Assembly (NCBI RefSeq): GCF_001940455.1
Contig: NZ_MKQR01000015.1
Location: forward strand, 31,423 to 95,422
Reading direction: 5' to 3'
Source: Actinokineospora bangkokensis
GTDB taxonomy: Bacteria > Actinomycetota > Actinomycetes > Mycobacteriales > Pseudonocardiaceae
DNA length: 64,000 nucleotides
Below are positions 33,701-41,654 of this stretch, piece by piece. The position numbers were made by a program, and so were the translations under genes. Below the pieces are notes generated by a model, which was not told the origin of the DNA, searched no databases, and saw only the letters and a program-made list of their open reading frames with translations. The first letter of the stretch is position 1. Each line of letters begins with the position of its first letter.

Positions 33701-35101
33701 TCAATACTGGGCGACCTCGGCCTGCACCCGCTTCCAGTACCCCACCGCGAGGTCGACCACCAGGAACACCAGCAGCGAGACGCCGAAGACCGGCATCGCC
33801 CAGGCCAGCGCGGCGAACACCAGCACCAGCGGCACCAGCACCGCGGGCGGCACCTGCCGCCAGGCCCCGCGCCGGGGCGCCCTGCCCCACGCCCGGCCCC
33901 GGGTGGGCCGCCGCAGCCACCACATCCGGTACCCGTACCCGACGAGGGCGACCAGACCCAGCCCGAACAGGGTCAGCAGGACCTGGTTGGGCCAGCCGAA
34001 CAGCAGGCCCATGTGCCCGTCGATGCCCCACCGGGTGAGCTTGGCCATCAGCGGGTAGTCGGCGAAGCGCAGCGTGTCGGTGACCTCCCCGGTGGCCGGG
34101 TCCACCGCCATCGAGTCCAGCCGGTTCGGCAGCCCCCGGCCCACCTGGTTGACCACGTAGCCCTTGCCCGGCTCGGCCGGGACGACGATCTCCACCGGGT
34201 CGGCCAGCCCCGCGCGCTGGGTGGCGTCGCGCACCGCCTGCAAGCCCACGTCCGCCCCGGCCGGGCTGGGCGGCACCGCCGAGGACACCGACGGCGTCGA
34301 CCAGGACAGCGCCTCCCGCAGCGCCCCGATGTTCTCCCCCGCGTACCCCGACCAGGTCAGACCGGTCGCGGAGAGGATGAACAGGCCAACCGCGGCCCAC
34401 ACCCCGACAGCGCCCTTGGTGCGCAGCGCGCGGGTGCGCCGGACCGGCTTGCTCGGCTCAGCACCCGCCGCCGCCGCGAACGTCTTCCGCCGGGCCCGGC
34501 GGTTGCTGAACCACAGCACCAACCCGAGGGTCACCACCACCCACAGCCAACTGGCGGCCAACTCGCTGTAGAGCCTGCCCGGCTCCCCCAGGTGCAGGTT
34601 CCGGTGCAGCACGTCGATCCACGCCCGCAGCGGCATCGCCTGCCCGGACCCGTAGGTCTCCAGGTCACCCCGGACCCCACCGGTGTGCGGGTCCACGAAC
34701 ACCGTGTGCCGGAAGCTGGGCTCGTCACCGGGCCGGGTGTAGATCACCTGCGTCGTGTCGGTCCCGGTCGGCGCCGGGCGCACCGACTTGACCACCCCGT
34801 CGGCCGGGATGACCGCCCGAGCGGCGTCGACCTGCCGGTCCAGCGGCAACGAGGTCGGCGCGTCGACCACGTGCAGCTCCTGGTCGTACACCGCCCGCTC
34901 CAGGTTCGGCGCGTAGATGTAGGCGATCCCGGTCAACGCGGCGATGAGCAGGAAGGGCCCGATGAACACCCCCGCGTAGAAGTGCAGGCGCATCAGCAGT
35001 GGCCGAACCGCGGTCCAACCGGTGGGCCGCGACTTGTCCGCAGCCGTGGACGCGGCGTCGCGGGTGGCGGTGGGGGGAGTCCCGCGCTCGTCGATGGACA
35101 T
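33701..35101 (-). CDS. PepSY-domain transmembrane protein
   Basis: A 466-aa integral membrane protein. First helix GVFIGPFLLIAALTGIAYIY (residues ~40-60) after LLMRLHFYAGVF, then a periplasmic PepSY region (AARAVIPADGVVKSVRP; HRNLHLGEPGRLYSELAAS), a second helix WLWVVVTLGLVLWF, a third at GVWAAVGLFILSATGLTWSG, a second PepSY region (TGEVTDTLRFADYPLMAKL, WGIDGHMGLLFG) and two final helices. This is the layout of siderophore/iron-regulated PepSY-TM proteins, often proposed reductases or iron-uptake partners. ATG 5 bases after GAGGAG. The 777-bp region upstream is untypically long. Confidence 0.9.
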   Translation of the reverse strand: MSIDERGTPPTATRDAASTAADKSRPTGWTAVRPLLMRLHFYAGVFIGPFLLIAALTGIAYIYAPNLERAVYDQELHVVDAPTSLPLDRQVDAARAVIPADGVVKSVRPAPTGTDTTQVIYTRPGDEPSFRHTVFVDPHTGGVRGDLETYGSGQAMPLRAWIDVLHRNLHLGEPGRLYSELAASWLWVVVTLGLVLWFSNRRARRKTFAAAAGAEPSKPVRRTRALRTKGAVGVWAAVGLFILSATGLTWSGYAGENIGALREALSWSTPSVSSAVPPSPAGADVGLQAVRDATQRAGLADPVEIVVPAEPGKGYVVNQVGRGLPNRLDSMAVDPATGEVTDTLRFADYPLMAKLTRWGIDGHMGLLFGWPNQVLLTLFGLGLVALVGYGYRMWWLRRPTRGRAWGRAPRRGAWRQVPPAVLVPLVLVFAALAWAMPVFGVSLLVFLVVDLAVGYWKRVQAEVAQY

Positions 35102-35878
35102 GCCGCTCCTCTCGTCAGTGGGGCGCGCTAGCTGTCGGCCAGACCCCCGCCCGAGTTCCCCGGAACCGCCCAACATGTCCGAGATGACAACGCGCCCGGG
35201 GTGGGGTGTTGGGCTCGTGCCGAACCCGCGTTGCAGCTCGGCGCGGTGTCCAGTAGGGACGGAAGACCCTTGCGATCGGCGCGGGATTGTGCTGCATGGT
35301 TGCCTCGCCTTCAGCATCGGGACTGGATGACACCCGACCAAGATCACCACATCGAGCACCCCCGCAGCCGGGCCGCCGGACCCGTAAGCGGTTGCGCCGC
35401 AGCCAAGAAGGAAAACCGGACGGGCACGCTGTCTGGCGCCATGAGCCAGCCGGCCGAGTTGTCCACAGGACCACCGCCGGGGTCGAGTTTCGTCGTCCCC
35501 CGCCGGTAATGTTGAAAACAGGGGTCCCCTTGCCCGGGCTACCCCCGCGCCAGCCTGGGTCACAGTGCCACGAGAAGTCACCAAGGCGACCACCCCCACA
35601 CGCCGAGCCCGGACAGCAGGCACTGCCCGGTTGGGTGGATCCGCTTGGTCGGGGGAGGCGATCATGTGCTACCCAACGGGACGGGCGGGCATCTTTTCAG
35701 CCCGCCTTTTCCCCGCCCGACAGCACATGATCGCCGTAGGGACCCCGACCAAGCGGATCCACCCAACCGGGCCCACCACCCCAACCCCCCGCTCTTCAAG
35801 AGCCCCGCGCAGCGGAGAACCGGCGCAGCCGGCAAGAGCACCGCGCAGCGGAAAGCAGAGCGCAGCGGAAGGAAAGGG
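35102..35878. other. gene-poor region holding one complete palindromic repeat
   Basis: The first 520 bp show no convincing gene. A 60-aa open frame on the minus strand (35115-35297, ATG after GCGAGG) has weak amino-acid content and no family look. The rest holds the palindromic intergenic element (35626-35771) and three short GCGCAGCGGA-like repeats around 35813-35870 before the glycosidase stop. It may contain the PepSY gene promoter at its left end. Confidence 0.6.
35626..35771. repeat. palindromic intergenic element (MITE/REP-like), complete copy 1
   Basis: A 146-bp element bounded by 29-bp exact inverted repeats (35626-35654 and 35743-35771; each arm begins or ends with CCCGGTTGGGTGGATCCGC or its complement). 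Inside is a second dyad (GATCATGTGCT and AGCACATGATC) and a GC-rich centre with AAAAGGCGGGC. The flanks are also conserved with the copy at 41330-41560, which lies in the opposite orientation. The whole element could extrude as a long hairpin. Present as a half copy at 25526-25610. Confidence 0.85.
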
Positions 35879-38440
35879 TCAGCCGGCGAGGCGGATGGAC
35901 AGGTCAGCGCGCGGACCGACGGCTGCGCGAACCTCAGTGCCCCGGCTGGTGGTCACCACCCGGTACGGCACCGGCTTGCCGCCGACGGTCACGGCCGCGA
36001 CCCGCTTCCCCTCCGGCAGCACGGCCCCCACCACGACATCGGCTCGCACCCGTTCCACCGATGCGCGCACCCGCAGCACCTGCCCGGTCAGTTCGGCGGA
36101 CACCGACGCGGACCCCTTGCCCAGCAGGATGTTCTCGCCCGCCACCCGCGTCTGCCCCGCAGGGATCTGGGGCACCACGGACAGCGTGCGCCTGCCCAGG
36201 TCGGGGTCGATGCCCAACTGCTGGTGGACCACCGGCCACAGCACGCCGTAGGTGCCCCAGGCCTGGAGGACCATCGAGCGGTCGGTGAAGGGGCGGTCGA
36301 TGTTGGCGGTGAAGTCGGGGGACGGGGCGATCTCGGGCATGGCGCCCGGCTTCTCCCAGACCCGGTTGTCCAGTTGGATGCGGGCGTTGCCGGTGGTGTA
36401 GGCGCGTTGCTGGGACAGGCGGCCGTAGTTCCCCTCCGCGACGGCCATGATGGCGGTGTTGAGGGAGAAGGTGGAGCGTTCGCTCGGGACCTGGGACACG
36501 GCGTTGTCGCAGGAGGGGCCGGGGTTGCCGGTGGTGGTCGGGCCGCTGCCGGTGTGGTAGAGGCCGAATTCGCCGGTGTAGCAGGGCTTCTCGCGCTGGG
36601 TGAGCGCGGCGAGGGCGTGGTCGCGCTGGGCGAGGGGGCCGGTGGGGAGGTCGGCCTCCATCGGGGTGACGCCGGTCCAGTGGCGTTGGAAGATGCGGGT
36701 GTTGTCGTTGCCGCCCGCGTCCGGGAGGTCGATGGAGTCGGCGTAGGCGTTGGTGCCTGCGCCGTTCCACCACTGGGCCTCGAAGCGGGACTGGAGGTCG
36801 TCGGCCTTGGTTGTGGCCCAGCGGGCGACCTCGCGGTCGGCCTTGCTGGTGGCCAGGTCGGCGAGGTCTCGCAAGCCGCGGATGTAGTAGACGGTGTTGT
36901 CCAGCTTCTCTTCGCCCATGCCGGCGCGCTCGACGTTGCCCAGGCCCTCGGGCCAGCCGTCGCCGTCGGTGTCGAGGGTGCGGTCGACGTACCGGAGGGC
37001 GCGGACGGCGGCGTCGTAGAACTCGTCGCGGACGGAGTCGTCGCCGGTCCAGCGCCAGAGCAGGGCCACGGTGCTGGGGAACTTGGCGGTCTCGTCGGTG
37101 TTGCCCGGGTCGGCGTTGGTGCCGAAGTAGACGTCGCCGGTGGAGACGACCTCGTGGACGACCTTGCCGCTGCGCCGGTTCACCAGGTCGCTGACGTCGC
37201 GCAGGGCGCGCAGGTGGGCGCGCACGGAGTCGAAGTCGCCTGCCGCGACGGCCGCGTGGGCGCTGTACTCGCCATCGGTGGCGAACAGCCACGGGTAGTC
37301 CGGGAAGCCCGCGCCGATCCACCGCGCGCGGGCGACGGTGCCCACCGGAGCCGGGTAGGCGGTGCCCGCGTTGACCTCGCGGACGCGCAGGTCGCGCGCC
37401 TCCTGCACGGAGTCGGCCAGGTTCTGCTTGCTCCACTCGACGCTGCTCTGGAGCAGCCGGTCGCCGGGCAGGTCGACCCGGGTGCGGGCGGCCACGGCGC
37501 GGCGGGCGTCGAGCTTGGCGGCGAACGCCCCGGCGGGGTCGGCCAGGGCGGCGCGCTGCTGCGAGCGGGCCGCCGCGAGCCCCTGCTCCGAGCCCGACAC
37601 CGCGAACCACAGCGTCGTGGGCCGGTTGGCGGACAGCTCGACCCGGTACTCCAGGCCGCCGCCCGCGCCCTTGCCGCCCGCGGAGTCGTCGCACCGGTAG
37701 GGCGCGTCGCCCGTGGCGGGGCAGAGCACCGGCGGGTCCTGCGGGCCGCGGTGGGTGCCGCCCGCGCGCACGCCCGACGGGGCGCGGGTGCCGCTGACGA
37801 CGGCGGCGTAGTCGTGGTCGGCGGACTGCTCGCGGAAGGTGAGGCCGGTGCGGTCGCCGGACACCGAGTCCGGCAGGTCGCGCTCGGTGGACGTGGGCGT
37901 GGTGCCAGTCCAGGGGTACGCGGGCATGAGGTCGGAGTGGGCGTCCACCGCCAGGGTGACGGTGCGGCTGCGCGGCGCCCGCAGCGTCACGCCGATGACG
38001 GCGGACTGGAGCCCGTCGGGGACGAACTGCACCCGTTCGGCGGTCACCCCGCCCGGGGCCTGGTAGCGGAACCGCTCGTACCCGGCCCCGCTGGCGTACT
38101 CGGTGGCCGACCCCCCGGCCAACCACGAGCCGTCGACGCCGAACCAGAGGCCGTCGAGCAGCTTGACCGGCGGGGCCCAGAACCCGCCCATCTCACCGCG
38201 GGTGTGGAACCCGGACGCCGGGTAGGCGCCGGAGGCGTCCCCCTGCACGAACAGCCGGTCGCCCACCACGAGCGACCGGCGGTCGGCCAGGCGGGCCCGC
38301 TCGGTGGTCTCCGGCAGCGGGGTGCGCAGCGAGGGGTCGAGGAAGACGCCTGGGGCGGCGTCCGCGGGAGTGCTCAGCAGACCGGTGGCGAGGAGGACTG
38401 CGACGAGGCCTCCCGCGCGCAGGGGTGCACGACGGCTCAT
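35879..38440 (-). CDS. secreted six-hairpin (alpha/alpha barrel) glycosidase-like protein
   Basis: An 853-aa protein with a Sec signal (RRAPLRAGGLVAVLLATGLL, cleavage near ADAAPG). The N-terminal ~270 residues are a beta-sandwich (VQFVPDGLQSAVIGVTLRAP). Residues ~340-760 are an alpha-toroid: WIGAGFPDYPWLFATDGEYS, LRALRDVSDLVNRRSGKVVHE, YFGTNADPGNTDETAKFP, DGDGWPEGLGNVERAGMGEE, KLDNTVYYIRGLRDLADLA and WGTYGVLWPVVHQQLG. The C-terminus is a short beta domain. This is the layout of GH15/GH78/GH63-like enzymes and glycogen-debranching homologues; the exact family and substrate are not assigned. Acidic residues in DGDGWPEGLGN and DNTVYY fit catalytic roles. Confidence 0.75.
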   Translation of the reverse strand: MSRRAPLRAGGLVAVLLATGLLSTPADAAPGVFLDPSLRTPLPETTERARLADRRSLVVGDRLFVQGDASGAYPASGFHTRGEMGGFWAPPVKLLDGLWFGVDGSWLAGGSATEYASGAGYERFRYQAPGGVTAERVQFVPDGLQSAVIGVTLRAPRSRTVTLAVDAHSDLMPAYPWTGTTPTSTERDLPDSVSGDRTGLTFREQSADHDYAAVVSGTRAPSGVRAGGTHRGPQDPPVLCPATGDAPYRCDDSAGGKGAGGGLEYRVELSANRPTTLWFAVSGSEQGLAAARSQQRAALADPAGAFAAKLDARRAVAARTRVDLPGDRLLQSSVEWSKQNLADSVQEARDLRVREVNAGTAYPAPVGTVARARWIGAGFPDYPWLFATDGEYSAHAAVAAGDFDSVRAHLRALRDVSDLVNRRSGKVVHEVVSTGDVYFGTNADPGNTDETAKFPSTVALLWRWTGDDSVRDEFYDAAVRALRYVDRTLDTDGDGWPEGLGNVERAGMGEEKLDNTVYYIRGLRDLADLATSKADREVARWATTKADDLQSRFEAQWWNGAGTNAYADSIDLPDAGGNDNTRIFQRHWTGVTPMEADLPTGPLAQRDHALAALTQREKPCYTGEFGLYHTGSGPTTTGNPGPSCDNAVSQVPSERSTFSLNTAIMAVAEGNYGRLSQQRAYTTGNARIQLDNRVWEKPGAMPEIAPSPDFTANIDRPFTDRSMVLQAWGTYGVLWPVVHQQLGIDPDLGRRTLSVVPQIPAGQTRVAGENILLGKGSASVSAELTGQVLRVRASVERVRADVVVGAVLPEGKRVAAVTVGGKPVPYRVVTTSRGTEVRAAVGPRADLSIRLAG

Positions 38441-38588
38441 GGGTGGGGACCTTCCCGGACAGCGGTGTCGAGGACCGGTTTGTCCAGACCACCCTAGGTC
38501 TTTTCGCGCATCCCGCCACCCGGTGCGGTCCCCGGCTCCCAGGGAGGCCCGACACCACGACGGACGAACCCCCACCGCCTCCGGTGGC

Positions 38589-38623
38589 GGGGCGCCGCCC
38601 GGCCCGACGACGGGCGGCGCCCC
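38589..38623. terminator. hairpin after the DUF1842-like gene
   Basis: A 13-bp perfect stem (GGGGCGCCGCCCG and its complement) with a 9-base loop, starting 7 bp past the stop of the gene at 38630. It lies between that gene and the glycosidase start, and so may insulate both. Confidence 0.75.
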
Positions 38624-38629
38624 CTCGGT

Positions 38630-39097
38630 TCAGCCGACCGCGTCCGGCAGCCCGAGCCAGGTGGCAGGCGCGTCAGTCACCTCGTGCCACTGCCCGCCCA
38701 CCTCGGTGGTGTAGCGGTAGGACGCGGTGCCGTCCCGCCAGTCGCTGCCCAGCACGAGCCGCACGTCGAGGTTGGACGGGATGACCGGCCCGATCCCCCC
38801 GTGCGGCGGCCAGTGCACCACCGGGTACCCGGTCAGCGACACGACGACCAGCGTGCCGCCGTGGGTGACGACGGTGTGGAACGAGCCGGAGACCTGGTCC
38901 ACCACGTCCAGCGGCGGGCTGATCGCCTGGCTCAGCCGGGCGTGCCCGGTGACCGAGGTCGGCGGCGTGCTGAGCATGCCGAGGTCCAGGCGCAGCAGGG
39001 GTGCGCCCGGGAGCTTGGTGCCGATCTCCCACCTGCCCACGAGGGCGAGCTGGGTGGCCCCGCTGGAGCCCACGGCGTTGTCGACGACTGCACTCAT
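38630..39097 (-). CDS. DUF1842-like protein
   Basis: A 155-aa protein with an N-terminal LALVGRWEIGTKLPGAPLLR strand set, the phrase QAISPPLDVVDQVSGSFHTV and the conserved VVSLTGYPVVHWPPHGGIGP near residue 90, followed by NLDVRLVLGSDWRDGTASY. This matches my memory of DUF1842 proteins, which have no known function; confidence in the family name is moderate. No signal peptide. The start is the last of a series of SD/ATG repeats: the leader at 39094-39114 ends in TGA overlapping this ATG. A hairpin terminator follows 7 bases after the stop. Confidence 0.7.
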   Translation of the reverse strand: MSAVVDNAVGSSGATQLALVGRWEIGTKLPGAPLLRLDLGMLSTPPTSVTGHARLSQAISPPLDVVDQVSGSFHTVVTHGGTLVVVSLTGYPVVHWPPHGGIGPVIPSNLDVRLVLGSDWRDGTASYRYTTEVGGQWHEVTDAPATWLGLPDAVG

Positions 39098-39139
39098 GCT
39101 GTTCCCTCACTCATGGTGTTCCCTCACTCAGGGTGTTCC
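39094..39139 (-). repeat. 17-bp tandem repeat duplicating a ribosome site and start codon
   Basis: Two full copies (39094-39110 and 39111-39127, one mismatch) and a partial third. On the minus strand each carries GAGGGAA and then ATGA. The second copy starts a 6-codon leader (M-S-E-G-T-A) at 39114 whose TGA overlaps the ATG of the DUF1842-like gene. Confidence 0.8.
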
Positions 39140-39468
39140 GCTTGGCGGTGCTCGGACCCGGGCCCGCACCGGCCGTGCACGACCGACGACCCGGTGCCAC
39201 CACCATGGCACCACCCCGACGCGGCGACCAGCACTTCCACCTCTCCCGGTACGACTGCGCGGTAGCCGTAACACCCCAGTTCCCCCAAGCGATCCGCCGC
39301 GGTCGAGACCGGACTGTCCCATGTGGATCACCCGCTCCCGCGGCCGCGGGTCCCGCCCGACGAGTGGGCACTCGGACTCGGTGTTGGTGCGCCCGCCTGA
39401 TTTTCGATCCGTGTGGGTGAGCGCGTCCCCCTATGGTGGGTAGTCGTCGACTGGAGGGGGCGGTTCGG

Positions 39469-40647
39469 GTGCCGAGCATCCTGATCTCGGGGGCCAGCAT
39501 CGCGGGTCCGGCGCTGGCGCACTGGCTCGGTGCGCGCGGCTGGGCGACCACGGTGGTCGAGCGGTTCGACCGCGTGCGGGACGAGGGCCAGAACATCGAC
39601 GTGCGCGGGGTGGGGCGCGAGGTGCTGCGGCGCATGGGCGTGGAGGAGGCGGTGCGCGCGGAGCACACCACCGAGCTGGGCCTGCGGTTCGTCGACGAGC
39701 GGGGTGCGGCCGTGGCGGAGTTCCCGGCGGCGCAGGGGGATGGGCGTGACAGCGCGACCGCCGAGCTGGAGATCCTGCGGGGGCGGCTGTCGGCGGTGCT
39801 GCACGCGCACACCCCGGGCACCGAGTACGTGTTCGGGGACCAGATCACCAGCCTCGACCAGGACGAGGACGGCGTGACCGCGGGGTTCGCCTCGGGTGGG
39901 CGCCGCCGGTTCGACGTGGTGGCCATCGCGGAGGGCCTGCACTCGCGCACCCGCCGGTTGGCCTTCCCCGGTGACCACGTCCGCGAACTCGACATGTACG
40001 CGGCGTACCTGACGATCCCGCGGACCGCCGACGACGACCGCTGGTGGTACTGGCACCAGTGCGGGCGCCGCCGGAGCGCGATGCTGCGGCCGGACAACCT
40101 CGGCACCACGCGGGCGATGTTGTTCTTCCTGTCGGAGACCCGCGGGCTCGACGACCTCGACCCGTCCGCCCGCACCCACGTCCTGCGCCGCACGTTCGCC
40201 GACGCGCGGTGGGAGGTCCCGCGCATCCTCGACGCCCTCGACAGCGCTCCGACCTACTTCGAGTCCGTGGGGCAGGCCCGGCTGCCGAGGTGGAGCGACA
40301 ACCGCGTGGTCCTGGTGGGCGACGCCGCGCACTGCGCCAGCCCCATCAGCGGCATGAGCACCACCCTGGCGCTGACCGGCGCGTACGTCCTCGGCAACGA
40401 ACTCGCCACCGCCCCCGACCACCGCACCGCGCTGGCCAACTACGAACGCCTGCTGCGCCCGTTCGTCGACCGGGCCCAGAAGCTGCCGCCCGGCACGCCA
40501 CGCCTGGCCAACCCGCAGGGCAGGAGGGAGCTGACGGCCCTGCGCGGAGCCCTGCGGCTCGTCGCGGGCGTGCAGCGGTTCGCGCCGTCGCTGCCCGCGG
40601 CCACCCCGGCGGACAAGTTCACCCTCCCCGACTACCCGGCGGCCTGA
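39469..40647 (+). CDS. FAD-dependent monooxygenase (paralog of the 10830 gene)
   Basis: A 392-aa class A flavoprotein monooxygenase. FAD motif ILISGASIAGPALAHWLGAR, the EGQNIDVRGVGREVLRR block, DG-like VVAIAEGLHSRTRR near residue 160, and GD motif VVLVGDAAHCASPISGMSTT near residue 285. Many short blocks match the monooxygenase at 10830-12017 (GQNxDVRGV, RPDNxGTTRAM). GTG start at VPSILISGA, 8 bases after GGAGGGGG; an ATG 12 codons earlier is the alternative. No regulator lies next to it. Role and substrate unknown. Confidence 0.87.
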   Translation: MPSILISGASIAGPALAHWLGARGWATTVVERFDRVRDEGQNIDVRGVGREVLRRMGVEEAVRAEHTTELGLRFVDERGAAVAEFPAAQGDGRDSATAELEILRGRLSAVLHAHTPGTEYVFGDQITSLDQDEDGVTAGFASGGRRRFDVVAIAEGLHSRTRRLAFPGDHVRELDMYAAYLTIPRTADDDRWWYWHQCGRRRSAMLRPDNLGTTRAMLFFLSETRGLDDLDPSARTHVLRRTFADARWEVPRILDALDSAPTYFESVGQARLPRWSDNRVVLVGDAAHCASPISGMSTTLALTGAYVLGNELATAPDHRTALANYERLLRPFVDRAQKLPPGTPRLANPQGRRELTALRGALRLVAGVQRFAPSLPAATPADKFTLPDYPAA

Positions 40648-40656
40648 ACACCCAGG

Positions 40657-41289
40657 TCAGTGCTGCTTCGCCCGCCCGCGCACGCGGCGCACGACGAACC
40701 ACACGACGGCGGCGGCGAGGAGCCCGAGGACGACCTTGGAGAACACCCCGGCGTACTGCTCCACCAGGTACCACTGGGTACCCAGCAGGTACCCGGCGAG
40801 GATCAGCGCGGTGTTCCAGATCAGGCTGCCCGCCCCGGTGAGCAGGGTGAACTCCACCAGCGACATCCGCTGCACCCCGGCCGGGATCGAGATGAAGCTG
40901 CGGAACAGCGGCACCATCCGCCCCAGGAACACCGCCTTGCGCCCGTGCCGGTCGAACCACGCCTGGGTCTTGTCCACGTCCTCGACCTTCACCAGCGGCA
41001 TCCGGTCCACCAGCGCCCGGATCCGCGCGGCCCCGAGCGAGGCGCCCAACCAGTACAGCGCCAACGCCCCCACCACGGACCCGGCGGTGGTCCAGATGAT
41101 CGCGGCCAGCAGGTTCATGTGCCCCTGCTGGGCGGTGAACCCCGCCAGCGGCAGGAACACCTCGCTGGGCAGCGGCGGGAACAGGTTCTCCACGGCGATG
41201 GCCAACCCCGCCCCGGGCGCACCCACCGCCTCCATCACGCCGACCACCCAGCCGGTGATCCCCGTCGGTTCGCTCACGGGGTCCAACAT
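40657..41289 (-). CDS. DedA/SNARE-associated family membrane protein
   Basis: A 210-aa protein of the DedA family (undecaprenyl phosphate/lipid transport-like). Typical features: VENLFPPLPSEVFLPLAG near residue 35, GSVVGALALYWLGASLGAAR, and the conserved FLGRMVPLFRSFISIPAGVQRM (residues ~105-130). Helices VENLF..LAG, LLAAIIWTTAGSVVGALALY, LLTGAGSLIWNTALILAGYL and VVLGLLAAAVVWFVV. The ATG at MLDPVSEP gives the family N-terminus; upstream in frame is only the palindromic repeat. Likely a membrane flippase-like protein for lipid carriers. Confidence 0.9.
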   Translation of the reverse strand: MLDPVSEPTGITGWVVGVMEAVGAPGAGLAIAVENLFPPLPSEVFLPLAGFTAQQGHMNLLAAIIWTTAGSVVGALALYWLGASLGAARIRALVDRMPLVKVEDVDKTQAWFDRHGRKAVFLGRMVPLFRSFISIPAGVQRMSLVEFTLLTGAGSLIWNTALILAGYLLGTQWYLVEQYAGVFSKVVLGLLAAAVVWFVVRRVRGRAKQH

Positions 41290-41382
41290 ACGGAAGGTCT
41301 GCCGCGTTTGTCCGATTACTGCGTGTGAGGGTGCGCTGCCTCCGCTGCGCGGGGCTCTTGAGGCGGGGGCTTGGGTGGGTGG

Positions 41383-41529
41383 CCCGGTTGGGTGGATCCG
41401 CTTGGTCGGGGCCCCTATGACGATCATGTGCTGTCGGGCGGGGAAAAGGCGGGCTGAAAAGACGCCCGCCCGTCCCGTTTGGGTAGCACATGATCGTCAC
41501 CCCCGACCAAGCGAATCCACCCAACCGGG
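41383..41529. repeat. palindromic intergenic element (MITE/REP-like), complete copy 2
   Basis: A 147-bp element in reverse orientation to the copy at 35626-35771. Its 29-bp arms (41383-41411 and 41501-41529) differ at one position. Inner dyad CGATCATGTGCT (41421-41432) and AGCACATGATCG (41485-41496), and a central stem GGCGGGC / GCCCGCC around TGAAAAGAC. Homology with the other copies continues about 50 bp on both sides, so the repeat unit is ~230 bp. It fills the gap between the DedA gene and the 890-aa gene. Confidence 0.85.
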
Positions 41530-41654
41530 CAGTGCCCGCTGTCCGGGCTCGGCTCGTGGGGGTGGTCGCCGTTTCTTGGGAGGGACCAACCGCTGGGGGC
41601 GGGTCGTGCAGCCTGGGGCCGGTTATGTGTGTGGGTGGCTTGTGTCGAGCGGGG

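Noticed and set aside
35115..35297. 60-aa minus-strand frame as a gene
   Set aside because: It has a ribosome-like site but Arg/Pro/His-rich content, no family similarity and no conservation evidence, so it is only mentioned within the gap description.
35565..36251. Open frames across the palindromic elements (for example MIAVGTPTKRIHPTGP and MIVIGAPTKRIHPTGP)
   Set aside because: They run through the repeat arms and exist only because of the conserved inverted repeats. No ribosome site or family look; the DedA frame begins after the repeat.
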